Of a stretch of DNA of 64,000 nt, positions 18,313-27,572 are shown piece after piece (the first letter of the stretch is position 1; each line of letters opens with the position of its first letter). Location of the stretch: positions 1 through 64,000 of the forward strand of contig DASZTG010000071.1 of NCBI GenBank assembly GCA_035548375.1, in the 5' to 3' direction. The stretch comes from JACQAP01 sp035548375 (lineage in GTDB: Bacteria; Pseudomonadota; Gammaproteobacteria; Burkholderiales; JACQAP01). The position numbers were made by a program, and so were the translations under genes. The notes under the pieces were generated by a model, which searched no databases, was not told the origin of the DNA, and saw only the letters and a program-made list of their open reading frames with translations.

Positions 18313-18765
18313 GTGCCAGCGCCGCAGGGAATGGACGCCGCGCCGGATGCGCCGCCGTCGGCGTCATTGAGGGCGCGGCTGGCCAGCCTGGTCTACGAAG
18401 TGATGCTGCTCCTCGCCGTGTTGTTCGTATCGTCCTATCTCTTCCTGGTGCTTGCGCGCGATGCCCAGTCGGGCTGGCCGCGAACCTTGTTCCAGGCTTA
18501 CCTGCTGACCGTGTGCGGGATCTACTTCGTTTTTTGCTGGAGCAGGACGGGTCAGACCCTGCCGATGAAGACATGGCGGCTTCGGGTCGTTGCACGCAAC
18601 GGCGCGCCGCCGGCACCCCGCCGCGCCCTCGTTCGCTACCTGCTGGCCGTCCCCGGCATGCTGACGGGCACCAGCATCCTGTGGGCGCTGTTCGACAGTG
18701 ACAAATTGTTCCTGCACGACAGGCTCGCGCGTACCCGCATCGTGAAGGAGATCGACAGGCAGTAG
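18313..18765 (+). CDS. RDD family integral membrane protein
   Basis: 150 aa, with a GTG start at 18313 or an ATG at 18331. Three hydrophobic segments are visible: LVYEVMLLLAVLFVSSYLFL, FQAYLLTVCGIYFVFCW and YLLAVPGMLTGTSILWALF. The RDD signature residues appear as RARLASLVYEV, GQTLPMKTWRLRVV and LFLHDRLARTRIV. RDD proteins are poorly understood; a few affect ion tolerance. It is the last gene of the ECF-sigma cassette, 3 nt after the DUF3106 gene, and converges on lptG across 55 nt with no clear terminator. Confidence 0.85.
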   Translation: MPAPQGMDAAPDAPPSASLRARLASLVYEVMLLLAVLFVSSYLFLVLARDAQSGWPRTLFQAYLLTVCGIYFVFCWSRTGQTLPMKTWRLRVVARNGAPPAPRRALVRYLLAVPGMLTGTSILWALFDSDKLFLHDRLARTRIVKEIDRQ

Positions 18766-18820
18766 TGGGAAACAGGCTCCGGACCGCTGTCCTTGCGCCC
18801 GGCAAATCACCTTCCCTCGC

Positions 18821-19897
18821 TTACCGCCTTTCCACTCTCCACATCATGAATACCGCCGTCGCCAGGAAGGCGAGGGTCGGGAAACTTGCGGTAAACAGGG
18901 GCTGCCAGGCGTTGAGCAGCCCGAGATGCCCGAACAGGCGGTTGGCGAGGTGGAAACCCAGCCCCAGCATGATGCCGGTAAAGATCTTGCCGCTGACGCC
19001 GCCCTCGCGGATCTGGAAGTAGGCGAACGGCAATGCCAGGACCATCATCACCAGCACCGCGAACGGATAGATGATTTTCTGCCACAGCACGATTTCGTAA
19101 CGGGAGGTTTCCTGGCGATTCTCGCTCAGGTGCTCGATGTAGGAGATGAGCTCCATCAGCGACATCTGCTCGGGAATCACCATCAGCACGTTCAGGATGG
19201 ACGGATTGAGCACCGAGCGCCAGTAGGCCTCCGGGATCCTGTTGACGGTCGTGCGATTTTCCTCGAATCGGGTCTGCACCACGTCCTTGAGGCGCCACAG
19301 GTTCTCGCGCTGGTATTCGCCGGATTTCGCATGGCTGATGGCGCGCAGGCGGTAGTCGGAATCGAATTCGTAGATCTTGACCTCGTGGATCACGGTTTCC
19401 GGCATGATCCGTTCGACGTTGACGAAGTTGGTATCGTCCTTTACCCATAGCCCGGAGCGAAATGCCTGCGCGACCACCGTGCTCGAGGTCGCCTTGAGCC
19501 GCAATTTCTGCGCGGCCTGCTCGCTGGCGGGTGCGACGAATTCGCCGATCAGGAAAGTCAGGATCGAGAGCGCTACGCCGATCTGCACCAGCGCGAACGC
19601 CATGCTGCGGGTCGACACGCCGGACACGCGCATGACCGTATATTCGGAATTCGCCACCATTTGCGCCAAGGCGAACAACGTCCCGATCAACGCGGCGACC
19701 GGCAGGATTTCGTAAGCCCTGCCCGGCAGGCTCAGCAGGACGTAGAGCGCCGCGAGCGAGAGCCGGTAGCCGACGCGCGAAAGGTCGCCCAGCTCCTGGA
19801 TGAAATCGAAGAACGCGAACAGCAGCAGCAGCGCCGCGAATACCAGCGCGGTGGCCCAGAAGACCTGGACGGCGACATAGCGCCGGATCGTCTTCAT
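18821..19897 (-). CDS. lptG: LPS export ABC transporter permease LptG
   Basis: 358 aa. One of the two permeases that extract lipopolysaccharide from the inner membrane with LptB and LptC. Six membrane spans (three near each end) surround a periplasmic beta-jellyroll. The start MKTIRRYVAVQVFWATALVF and the segment GRAYEILPVAALIGTLFAL are typical of the family. AGGAA precedes the ATG, which overlaps the lptF stop by 4 nt. The unusually long open frame upstream is antisense or read-through noise and not part of the protein. Confidence 0.96.
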   Translation of the reverse strand: MKTIRRYVAVQVFWATALVFAALLLLFAFFDFIQELGDLSRVGYRLSLAALYVLLSLPGRAYEILPVAALIGTLFALAQMVANSEYTVMRVSGVSTRSMAFALVQIGVALSILTFLIGEFVAPASEQAAQKLRLKATSSTVVAQAFRSGLWVKDDTNFVNVERIMPETVIHEVKIYEFDSDYRLRAISHAKSGEYQRENLWRLKDVVQTRFEENRTTVNRIPEAYWRSVLNPSILNVLMVIPEQMSLMELISYIEHLSENRQETSRYEIVLWQKIIYPFAVLVMMVLALPFAYFQIREGGVSGKIFTGIMLGLGFHLANRLFGHLGLLNAWQPLFTASFPTLAFLATAVFMMWRVERR

Positions 19898-20973
19898 TTC
19901 CTGCGCCTGAACAACGGGCGCACGGACAGTCGCCGGTAGAACATCATGGCCACGACAGCGAGCATGGTGACGTGAACCGTCCACATGCCGAGGAACACGC
20001 CGATGCGCTGCTGCGCCACCCACGCCTGGAATATCGACAGCATGTTCGTGTAGACCATGTACAGCAGCGCGGCGAGCATGAGGTTCAGCGAACGCCCGGC
20101 ACGCGGGTTCACGAAGCTCATCGGAATCGCGAGCAGGCTGAGCACCAGTGCGCTGAGCGGCAGGCCCATGCGCCAGACCAGTTCCGAGCGCGCGGTCGGC
20201 GACGTGTCGGCTATCAGCGCCATCGTTCCCATCGCCTTTTCCGTGTACTGCGCCTGCTTGACTTCTCCCGCCTCGATGCGAAACGCGTATTTCTCGAACT
20301 CGATGATCCGGTATTCGGCCGATCCGGGCGGGCCGATGTAGCGCCTGCCGTTGACCATGACCAGGAATTTGTCGCCGTTGGGCGCTGTCTCCTGGTATCC
20401 GCGCTTGGCGACGGTCGTGCCGATTTCGCCGTTCTCGTCGGAATGCACGAAGATGTTCGCGACGGTGGCCAGGTTCGTGGCGAGCTTTTCGACGAAGAAC
20501 ACGCGCTCGGCATTGCGCGCTTCCTTGAACACCCCGGGGGAAATCGCCGCGATGTCGTCCTGGCTCTCGAGTTGCCGCCGATACTCCTCCGTTTTCTGGA
20601 TGGCCCAGGGCGTCAGGTAAAAGCTCAGCACGGTGATGACGACGGTCACCGGCGCGGCATAGATCAGCACCGGCCGTATCCATGAATTCAGCCCCTGGCC
20701 CGATGTGAACCAGACGACCATTTCAGAATCCCGATAACTGCGCGTCAGCGTCATCAGGATGGAGATGAACAGCGTGATCGACAGCAGGTGGGGCAGGTAG
20801 CGCAGGCTGGCGAATCCCAGGAAGGTCAGCACCGCGTCGGAGGAAATGTTGCCGCGCGCGGCATAGCCCAGGAAACGGATGAGCTGGGTGGTGATCGTGA
20901 TCGCCAGCAGGACGAAGAAAGTCCCGATGCCGGTGGTGGTGAACTCCCGTAGCAGGGAGCGCTGAAAAATCAT
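19894..20973 (-). CDS. lptF: LPS export ABC transporter permease LptF
   Basis: 359 aa, the partner of LptG in the inner-membrane LptB2FGC complex. The start MIFQRSLLREFTTTGIGTFF and the conserved stretch LPHLLSITLFISILMTL mark the YjgP/YjgQ family. A periplasmic beta-rich domain occupies about residues 120-260, and three more spans follow. I start at 20973, where homology begins. The gene is divergent from pepA across only about 80 nt, so promoters for both strands must overlap there; lptF next to pepA is conserved in many proteobacteria. Confidence 0.96.
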   Translation of the reverse strand: MIFQRSLLREFTTTGIGTFFVLLAITITTQLIRFLGYAARGNISSDAVLTFLGFASLRYLPHLLSITLFISILMTLTRSYRDSEMVVWFTSGQGLNSWIRPVLIYAAPVTVVITVLSFYLTPWAIQKTEEYRRQLESQDDIAAISPGVFKEARNAERVFFVEKLATNLATVANIFVHSDENGEIGTTVAKRGYQETAPNGDKFLVMVNGRRYIGPPGSAEYRIIEFEKYAFRIEAGEVKQAQYTEKAMGTMALIADTSPTARSELVWRMGLPLSALVLSLLAIPMSFVNPRAGRSLNLMLAALLYMVYTNMLSIFQAWVAQQRIGVFLGMWTVHVTMLAVVAMMFYRRLSVRPLFRRRK

Positions 20974-21054
20974 GCGCCGCTTTGACTTTTGCGCAAGGTG
21001 AAAGGGATAATCCTTAAGTAGTTGAATGAACAACAGCAATGCGAGGACTACCCA

Positions 21055-22539
21055 GTGGAATTTAGCATAAAAGCCGTGGCGCCGGAAAAAATGAAAAGCG
21101 ATTGCGTGGCCGTCGCCGTATACGCTTCCGCGAAGCTGTCACCGGCGGCGCAGGCGCTCGATCGCGCGAGCAAGGGCAGGATCTCCGCCGTGCTGAAGCG
21201 CGGCGACTTCGAAGCGAAACCCGGTTCCACGCTGATGCTCTACGACGTGGACGGCATCGCCGGCGACAGGATTCTGCTCGTGGGCTTCGGTGCCGCCGGC
21301 ACGACGGCCGCGAAGGAATTTCGCGACGCGGTTCGCGGCGCGGTTCGCGCGGTGGCGGATGCCGGGATCGAGGAAGCCGCGCTGTATGTGTCGGAGGTCG
21401 CCGTCGACGGCCATGATTCGGCCTGGACGACGATGCAGGCCGCGATGGCGTGCCTGGAAACGACCTACAGGTTCGACCGCCTGAAGAGCAAGGCACGCGC
21501 GCCGCGCAAGGCGCTGAAGCGCATCGTGCTCGGCCTGCTGCGCGATTCGAAGACCGCGGCAAAGGCGCTCGAACGCGGCATCGCGATCGGCGAAGGCGTC
21601 AATCTTGCACGCGACCTCGGCAACCTGCCGCCGAACGTCTGCACGCCGAGCTATCTCGCTGAGCAGGCGCGAAGCCTGGGCAAGGTCCACAAATTGAAGG
21701 TCACGGTGCTGGATCGCAAGGAAATGGAAAAGCTCGGCATGGGTTCCCTGCTTTCCGTTTCCGACGGCAGCCGGCAGCCGCCGAAGCTCATCACCCTGGA
21801 ATACCAGGGCGGGCCGAAGAAGCAAAAGCCCGTCGTGCTGGTGGGCAAGGGCATCACCTTCGACACGGGCGGCATCTCGCTGAAGCCCGCGGCCGAGATG
21901 GACGAAATGAAATACGACATGTCCGGCGCCGGGAGCGTGCTCGGAACCATGAGCGCGGTCGCGGCGATGAGGCTGCCGCTGAACGTCGTCGGCGTGGTGC
22001 CGACGACGGAGAACATGCCGGGCGGCAACGCGACGCGGCCGGGCGACATCGTCACCAGCATGTCAGGCCAGACCATCGAAATCCTGAATACCGACGCCGA
22101 AGGCCGCCTCATCCTGTGCGATGCGATGACTTATTCGGAACGATTCGAACCGGCGGCCGTCATCGACATCGCCACCCTGACCGGCGCCTGTGTCATCGCC
22201 CTCGGCCACGTAGCCTCCGGATTGTTCGCGAACGACGACCGCCTTGCCGATGAAGTCGTGGCGGCCGGCCAGAAATCCTGGGACCGCGTCTGGCACATGC
22301 CGGCTTGGGACGACTACCAGGACCAGCTGAAAAGCAATTTCGCGGACATGGCGAACATCGGCGGGCGTCCCGCCGGAAGCGTCACGGCGGCGTGCTTCCT
22401 CGCGCGCTTCGCGAAGAATTTCAAGTGGGCCCATCTCGACATCGCCGGCACCGCCTGGAAATCGGGGCGAGAAAAGGGCTCGACGGGCCGGCCGGTTCCG
22501 CTGCTGACGCAATTCCTGATGACGCGCGCCGGCTGGTGA
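21055..22539 (+). CDS. pepA: Leucyl aminopeptidase (M17) PepA
   Basis: Cytoplasmic hexameric aminopeptidase with two catalytic metals; in E. coli it also binds DNA. 494 aa. The M17 signature NTDAEGRL is at residues 345-352, and the metal-binding GKGITFDTGGISLKP is upstream of it. I chose GTG 21055 (VEFSIKAVAPEK), which aligns with the family start and has GAGGA about 8 nt before; an upstream ATG at 21022 would add 11 residues. The stop overlaps the holC start (GTGA). It is the first gene of a pepA-holC-unknown-valS series. Confidence 0.97.
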   Translation: MEFSIKAVAPEKMKSDCVAVAVYASAKLSPAAQALDRASKGRISAVLKRGDFEAKPGSTLMLYDVDGIAGDRILLVGFGAAGTTAAKEFRDAVRGAVRAVADAGIEEAALYVSEVAVDGHDSAWTTMQAAMACLETTYRFDRLKSKARAPRKALKRIVLGLLRDSKTAAKALERGIAIGEGVNLARDLGNLPPNVCTPSYLAEQARSLGKVHKLKVTVLDRKEMEKLGMGSLLSVSDGSRQPPKLITLEYQGGPKKQKPVVLVGKGITFDTGGISLKPAAEMDEMKYDMSGAGSVLGTMSAVAAMRLPLNVVGVVPTTENMPGGNATRPGDIVTSMSGQTIEILNTDAEGRLILCDAMTYSERFEPAAVIDIATLTGACVIALGHVASGLFANDDRLADEVVAAGQKSWDRVWHMPAWDDYQDQLKSNFADMANIGGRPAGSVTAACFLARFAKNFKWAHLDIAGTAWKSGREKGSTGRPVPLLTQFLMTRAGW

Positions 22540-22964
22540 CGGAAGTCTTTTTCTACAGCAACGCCGACGACAAGCTGCAGACGGCTTGCACGCTGACCGT
22601 CAAGGCGCTCGCGCGCGGCATGCGCGTGCTGCTGCTCACGCCTGATTCGGCGGCCACGGAGCGGGTAAGCAGGCTGATCTGGAGCGTGCCCTCCACGGGA
22701 TTCGTACCCCATTGCCGCAACAACGACCGGTTGGCGCCCGTCACGCCGGTCATCGTGGATCACGTTGCCGAACCCTTCGTGCATGATCAGGTCCTCGTGA
22801 ACCTGTGCAACCAGACACCCGCGTTCTTCAGCCGTTTCCAGCGTCTTGTCGAGATCGTCGGCAACGAAGATGCCGACCGCGAAGCCGCGCGGACGCGTTT
22901 TCGTTTCTACCGGGATCGCGGCTACGAGATTCGCACCCACCAGCTCGGGAGCGCGTCGTCCTGA
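22536..22964 (+). CDS. holC: DNA polymerase III chi subunit HolC
   Basis: 142 aa, within the usual range for chi. Chi bridges the clamp loader and single-stranded DNA-binding protein. The start TEVFFYSNADDKLQTAC and the core LLLTPDSAATERVSRLIWSV are characteristic, with the later FVPHCRNND and DRGYEIRTHQL. It uses a GTG start inside a 4-nt overlap with the pepA stop, an arrangement kept in many proteobacteria (pepA-holC-valS). Confidence 0.92.
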   Translation: MTEVFFYSNADDKLQTACTLTVKALARGMRVLLLTPDSAATERVSRLIWSVPSTGFVPHCRNNDRLAPVTPVIVDHVAEPFVHDQVLVNLCNQTPAFFSRFQRLVEIVGNEDADREAARTRFRFYRDRGYEIRTHQLGSASS

Positions 22965-23401
22965 TGAGCGGCGAAACGCCGCCGGATCCGTTCGACGAGG
23001 GAGCAATCGGGGACGATGTCGTCGGCAAGATCGACCAGTTGCTGAATCGCCATCGTCCGAAGCCGGCACCCGAAGACACCATTCCGGTCCTGGTCCAGGC
23101 TTCCCAGGACGAGGCCGCGCCTGACGGTATTCCGGTGTTGACGGATGTGGTCGAGCACCGATCTCAATTACTCGCAATGGCGACGCCCGACGTTCCGCGC
23201 CCGATCGACAACCTGGTGATCCTGCGTCGCCTCGCCACGGCGCTCGAAGGCGAGCACCTGCGGCTGCGGGAGCAAATAGGCGACGACCCTGCGCAGATTC
23301 GCATGCTTGACTCGCTCGCGGCGGAACTGAGGCGCGCGTTGCCCGCGGCGGTTCGAGCGGCCCTCTCCGAAAAAGGCACCGAGCCCGCAAAGCCTGAATA
23401 A
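22964..23401 (+). CDS. Hypothetical protein between holC and valS
   Basis: 145 aa, acidic, with no signal peptide or membrane span. The N-terminal half is proline- and acid-rich and probably disordered; residue stretch DDVVGKIDQLLNRHRPKP may be a short interaction helix. The C-terminal half is helical (LVILRRLATALEGEHLRLRE). The start codon shares its A with the holC stop (TGATG), so translation is coupled. A gene of this size and composition often sits here in betaproteobacteria, but I do not recognise a named family or function. Confidence 0.75.
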   Translation: MSGETPPDPFDEGAIGDDVVGKIDQLLNRHRPKPAPEDTIPVLVQASQDEAAPDGIPVLTDVVEHRSQLLAMATPDVPRPIDNLVILRRLATALEGEHLRLREQIGDDPAQIRMLDSLAAELRRALPAAVRAALSEKGTEPAKPE

Positions 23402-23411
23402 GTCCGTCGGC

Positions 23412-23417
23412 TATAAT
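23412..23417 (+). promoter_or_regulatory. -10 element upstream of valS
   Basis: A consensus TATAAT in the 43-nt gap before valS; no convincing -35 box. The start would be near 23424, giving a leader of about 20 nt. It would let valS be read independently of pepA-holC. Confidence 0.4.
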
Positions 23418-23444
23418 TTCGGCCTCGCTTTTTACGCCAGAAAC

Positions 23445-26264
23445 ATGGAACTCGCCAAAAGCTTCGAGCCGAAGGAAATCGAGCAGCGCTGGTACCCGGC
23501 GTGGGAATCGCGCAGCTACTTCGAGGTGCGCGGCGACGACGAAAGCCCGGCGTATTGCATCCAGCTGCCGCCGCCCAACGTGACCGGCACCCTGCACATG
23601 GGCCACGCGTTCCAGCAGACGCTGATGGATGCGTTGATCCGCTACCACCGCATGCGGGGCTTTCGCACCAACTGGGTCATCGGCACCGACCACGCGGGCA
23701 TCGCCACGCAGATCGTCGTCGAGCGACAGCTCGAAGCGCAGGGCAAGACGCGCCATGACCTCGGCCGCGAAAAATTCGTCGAGCGTGTCTGGGAGTGGAA
23801 GCAGGAATCCGGCTCGACGATCACGCGCCAGATGCGTCGGCTCGGCGCGTCCGGCAACTGGAATTTCGCCGACACCGAAGGCCAGCGCGGCGGCTACTTC
23901 ACGATGGATGCCAGGATGTCCCTTGCAGTCGCCGAAGTGTTCGTGCGCCTTTACGAGGAAGGCCTGATCTATCGCGGCAAACGCCTGGTGAACTGGGATC
24001 CGGTGCTGGGCACCGCGGTGTCGGACCTGGAAGTCGATAGCGAGGAAGAAGATGGCCGCATCTGGGAGATCCGTTATCCGCTGGCCGGCGCGGAAGGCAG
24101 CGTGGTCGTGGCGACCACGCGCCCGGAAACGATGCTGGGGGACGTCGCGGTGGCGGTCCATCCCGACGATGAGCGATACAAGGCACTCGTCGGCAAGCAA
24201 CTCAGGCTGCCGCTGACCGATCGCACGATCCCGGTCATCGCCGACACCTATGTGGATCCCGAGTTCGGCACGGGCTGCGTGAAGATCACGCCCGCGCACG
24301 ATTTCAACGACTACGCCGTCGGAGCCCGCCACGGCCTGCCGCAGATCAATATCCTCACGCTCGATGCGCGCATCGGCGACCAAGCGCCGGAAACGTACCG
24401 CGGCCTCGACCGCTTCGAGGCGCGCAAGCGCGTGCTGGCCGAGTTGCAGGCGCAAGGCCTGCTCGTCTCTGAAAAGCCGCACAAGCTGAAGGTACCGCGC
24501 TCGGGCCGCACCGGCGTCATCGTCGAGCCGATGTTGACCGACCAGTGGTTCGTCAAGATGGAAGGCCTCGCGCAGCGCGGCCTGCAGGCAGTCGCCCAAG
24601 GGCACGTCCGCTTTTATCCGGAACACTGGACGACGACCTACAACCACTGGCTGGAGAACATCCAGGACTGGTGCATCTCGCGGCAACTGTGGTGGGGCCA
24701 CCAGATCCCGGCGTGGTACGACGACGCGGGCAACATCTACGTGGGGCGCAACGAGCAGGAGGTCCGCGAGAAAAACGCCTCGCGCCTTGCGCCTGGCGCT
24801 TCGCTACATCGCGACAGCGATGTCCTCGACACCTGGTTTTCGTCCGCGCTGGTGCCGTTCACTTCGCTGGGGTGGCCAGAGAAGACCCGCGACCTGGAGA
24901 CCTTCCTGCCCTCCTCCGTCCTGGTCACGGGCTTCGACATCATATTCTTCTGGGTCGCGCGGATGATCATGATGACCTTGCATTTCACCGGCAAGGTTCC
25001 GTTCCGCGACGTTTACATCAACGCCATCGTGCGCGACGCCGAAGGCCAGAAGATGTCGAAGTCCAAGGGCAATACCATCGATCCGCTGGATCTCATCGAC
25101 GGCATTTCGCTCGAAGGACTTGCGGCCAAGTCGACGATTGGCCTTCTGCGCGCCGACCACAAGCAAAAAATCGAAAAGGCGATCCGCAAGAACTATCCCG
25201 AAGGCATCCCGGGATTCGGCGCGGACGCGGTTCGCTTCACCTTTGCCTCGCTCGCGACTTTCGCGCGCACGCTCAATTTCGACCTCAATCGCTGCGAGGG
25301 TTATCGAAATTTCTGCAACAAGCTCTGGAACGCCACGCGCTTCGTCCTGATGAACGTTGAGGGCAAGGATTGCGGGCTGAAGGAGCACACGGCGGCGGAT
25401 TGCGAGGCGGGTTACCTGGAGTTTTCCCAAGCCGACCGCTGGATCGTCAGCCTGTTGCAACGGACCGAAGCCGAAGTGGCGAAGGGATTTGCGGAATATC
25501 GCTTCGACAACGCGGCAAGCGCGATCTACAAGTTCATCTGGGACGAGTATTGCGACTGGTACGTCGAGATCGCCAAGGTGCAGATGCAGGGCGCAAGCGA
25601 GGGCCAGCAGCGCGCGACGCGGCGGACGTTGCTGCGCGTGCTGGAGGCGACCCTTCGGCTGGCCCATCCGATCATCCCGTTCATCACCGAGGAATTGTGG
25701 CAAAAGGTCGCACCGCTCGCGGATCGCCATCCTGGCGGCGAAGCGTCGATCATGCTGCAACCCTACCCGAAGGCGCAGCCTGAACGCATCGACGAGAAAG
25801 CGGAGACCTGGGTCGGCCAGCTCAAGGCGATGGTGGATGCATGCCGCGCATTGCGTGGGCAGATGAATATCCCCCCCGGCGCGCGCGTTCCGCTGCTTGC
25901 GATCGGCAATGCGAAGGCGCTGGCCGCGTTTTTCCCGTACATGCAATCGCTGGCAAGGCTCGCCGATGCGAAAGTCGTCGATGCCTTTCCGGATACGGAT
26001 GCCCCCACGGAAGTCGTCGGCGACGTGCGATTGATGCTGGAGATCAAGGTGGATGCGGGTGCCGAGATACAGCGCATCGAAAAGGAAAAATCGCGGATCG
26101 AGGGTGAGATCGGAAAAGCCAGGGGCAAGCTGGCGAACGAAGGCTTCGTCGCGCGTGCGCCGGCGGAAGTCGTTGCGCAGGAAAAGCAACGACTCGCCGA
26201 ACACGAGTCCACGCTCGAAAAACTGAACGCCCAGCTCGAGAAGATGAAGCGGCGCGCCGCGTGA
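23445..26264 (+). CDS. valS: Valyl-tRNA synthetase
   Basis: Class I synthetase charging tRNA-Val; 939 aa, close to the E. coli length. The HIGH motif is HMGH at residues 51-54 (PNVTGTLHMGH) and the KMSKS motif is at residues 536-540. The editing domain between them includes ATTRPETMLGDVAVAV. The C-terminal coiled-coil arm (about 880-939, EKEKSRIEGEIGKARGKLAN) is complete. It is followed 13 nt later by the broken MFS gene, on the same strand. Confidence 0.99.
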   Translation: MELAKSFEPKEIEQRWYPAWESRSYFEVRGDDESPAYCIQLPPPNVTGTLHMGHAFQQTLMDALIRYHRMRGFRTNWVIGTDHAGIATQIVVERQLEAQGKTRHDLGREKFVERVWEWKQESGSTITRQMRRLGASGNWNFADTEGQRGGYFTMDARMSLAVAEVFVRLYEEGLIYRGKRLVNWDPVLGTAVSDLEVDSEEEDGRIWEIRYPLAGAEGSVVVATTRPETMLGDVAVAVHPDDERYKALVGKQLRLPLTDRTIPVIADTYVDPEFGTGCVKITPAHDFNDYAVGARHGLPQINILTLDARIGDQAPETYRGLDRFEARKRVLAELQAQGLLVSEKPHKLKVPRSGRTGVIVEPMLTDQWFVKMEGLAQRGLQAVAQGHVRFYPEHWTTTYNHWLENIQDWCISRQLWWGHQIPAWYDDAGNIYVGRNEQEVREKNASRLAPGASLHRDSDVLDTWFSSALVPFTSLGWPEKTRDLETFLPSSVLVTGFDIIFFWVARMIMMTLHFTGKVPFRDVYINAIVRDAEGQKMSKSKGNTIDPLDLIDGISLEGLAAKSTIGLLRADHKQKIEKAIRKNYPEGIPGFGADAVRFTFASLATFARTLNFDLNRCEGYRNFCNKLWNATRFVLMNVEGKDCGLKEHTAADCEAGYLEFSQADRWIVSLLQRTEAEVAKGFAEYRFDNAASAIYKFIWDEYCDWYVEIAKVQMQGASEGQQRATRRTLLRVLEATLRLAHPIIPFITEELWQKVAPLADRHPGGEASIMLQPYPKAQPERIDEKAETWVGQLKAMVDACRALRGQMNIPPGARVPLLAIGNAKALAAFFPYMQSLARLADAKVVDAFPDTDAPTEVVGDVRLMLEIKVDAGAEIQRIEKEKSRIEGEIGKARGKLANEGFVARAPAEVVAQEKQRLAEHESTLEKLNAQLEKMKRRAA

Positions 26265-26277
26265 GGGACATTGCCGC

Positions 26278-27507
26278 TTGATTCACGCGCTGCGTGCGTT
26301 CAGGCATCGCAACTTCCGTCTTTTCTATGCCGGCCAGGCGATTTCGCTGATCGGCACCTGGATCCAGCAGATCGCGCTGTCCTGGCTGGTCTATCGCACG
26401 ACAGGCTCCGCCTTCCTGCTCGGACTGACGACCTTTTGCACCCAGATCCCGATGCTGCTGTTCCTGCCGCTTGCCGGCCTGTTCAGCGATCGCTACGACC
26501 GGCGCAGCCTGATGGTCGTCACCTACCTGCTGGCCATGGTCCAGGCCACGACTCTGGCGGCCCTGACGCTGGCCGGTGCCATACGCATATGGCAGATCCT
26601 GGCGCTGGGCTTCCTGTACGGCACGATCATGGCGTTCGAGACGCCGGCGCGACAATCGCTGATCAGCCAGATGGTCGGCAACAAGGACGACCTGCCGAAT
26701 GCCATCGCGCTGAACTCTGTCTTGATGAACAGCGGCCGGCTGGTCGGGCCATCGATCGCCGGCGTCTTGCTGGTATTCATTGGCGAAGGCTGGTGCTTCC
26801 TGATCAATGCGGTAAGTTTCCTGGCCATCATTGCATCGGTCTGGCAGATGCGCATTGCACCCCGGGCCCGCGCTGGCACAGCCGGACCATTGCTGGCTGA
26901 ACTGGGCGTCGGCGCGCGCTATGCGTGGAATACTGGACCGATCCGCCTGTTCCTGGCGATGGTCGCACTCATCAGCCTGACGGCTTCGCCTTAAACGGTA
27001 TTGATGCCGATATTCGCGCGCGACATTTTCCTGGGTGACGCGCACACGCTCGGATTCCTGGTCGGCAGTGCCGGGTTCGGCGCCGTGGTCGGGACGATCT
27101 TCCTGACGACAAGACCGGATGTATTCGCGCTGAGCCGCCTGGTCCCCTATACGGCTTCTACCGCTGGCGTGGCGCTGATGCTCGTTGGAATTTCCGGGCA
27201 CTACGTCCTGTCGCTGGCATTCATGGCCTGTCTTGGTTTTGGCATCATCGTCACCGCCGCATCCGTCAACATGATGCTGCAGACCCTCGTCGATGAAGAC
27301 AAGCGCGGCCGTATCGTCAGCTTCTATGCGATGGCTTTCCTGGGCATGGCGCCGATCGGAGGTTTGATCGCGGGAACAGTCGCCGGGCAGATCGGCGCCC
27401 CGGCAACAGCCATGCTCAACGGCATCATTTGTGTGCTCGGCACCGGAATGCTCGCGCGACATTTGCCCACAGCGATGGCGGCGCTGCACCACGCCAGTCA
27501 ACGGTAA
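26278..27507 (+). pseudogene. MFS transporter interrupted by an in-frame TAA codon
   Basis: Two same-frame pieces (26278-26994 and 26995-27507) together make one 409-codon major facilitator protein with about 12 membrane spans. The start MIHALRAFRHRNFRLFYAGQ, from TTG 26278, is typical of the DUF894/EntS-like branch. The TAA at 26992-26994 replaces the tyrosine of the usual PYTVLMPIFARD motif (here P-stop-TVLMPIFARD). A single-base change from TAT or TAC explains it. The downstream half is otherwise intact with good codon use, so the lesion is recent, is an assembly error, or is read through. Such transporters export siderophores or drugs; the substrate is unknown. Confidence 0.85.
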
Positions 27508-27515
27508 AGATCCTG

Positions 27516-27548
27516 TGAAAACAAAACGGGCGCCCGAAGGCGCCCGTT
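27516..27548 (-). terminator. Intrinsic terminator of the porin gene
   Basis: On the minus strand, AACGGGCGCC-TTCG-GGCGCCCGTT forms a 10-bp stem with a UUCG-type tetraloop, followed by TTTTGTTTT. It lies 24 nt after the porin stop and also separates it from the convergent MFS gene. Confidence 0.9.
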
Positions 27549-27572
27549 GATCCTGCCGTCGAGTTGCTCGAC

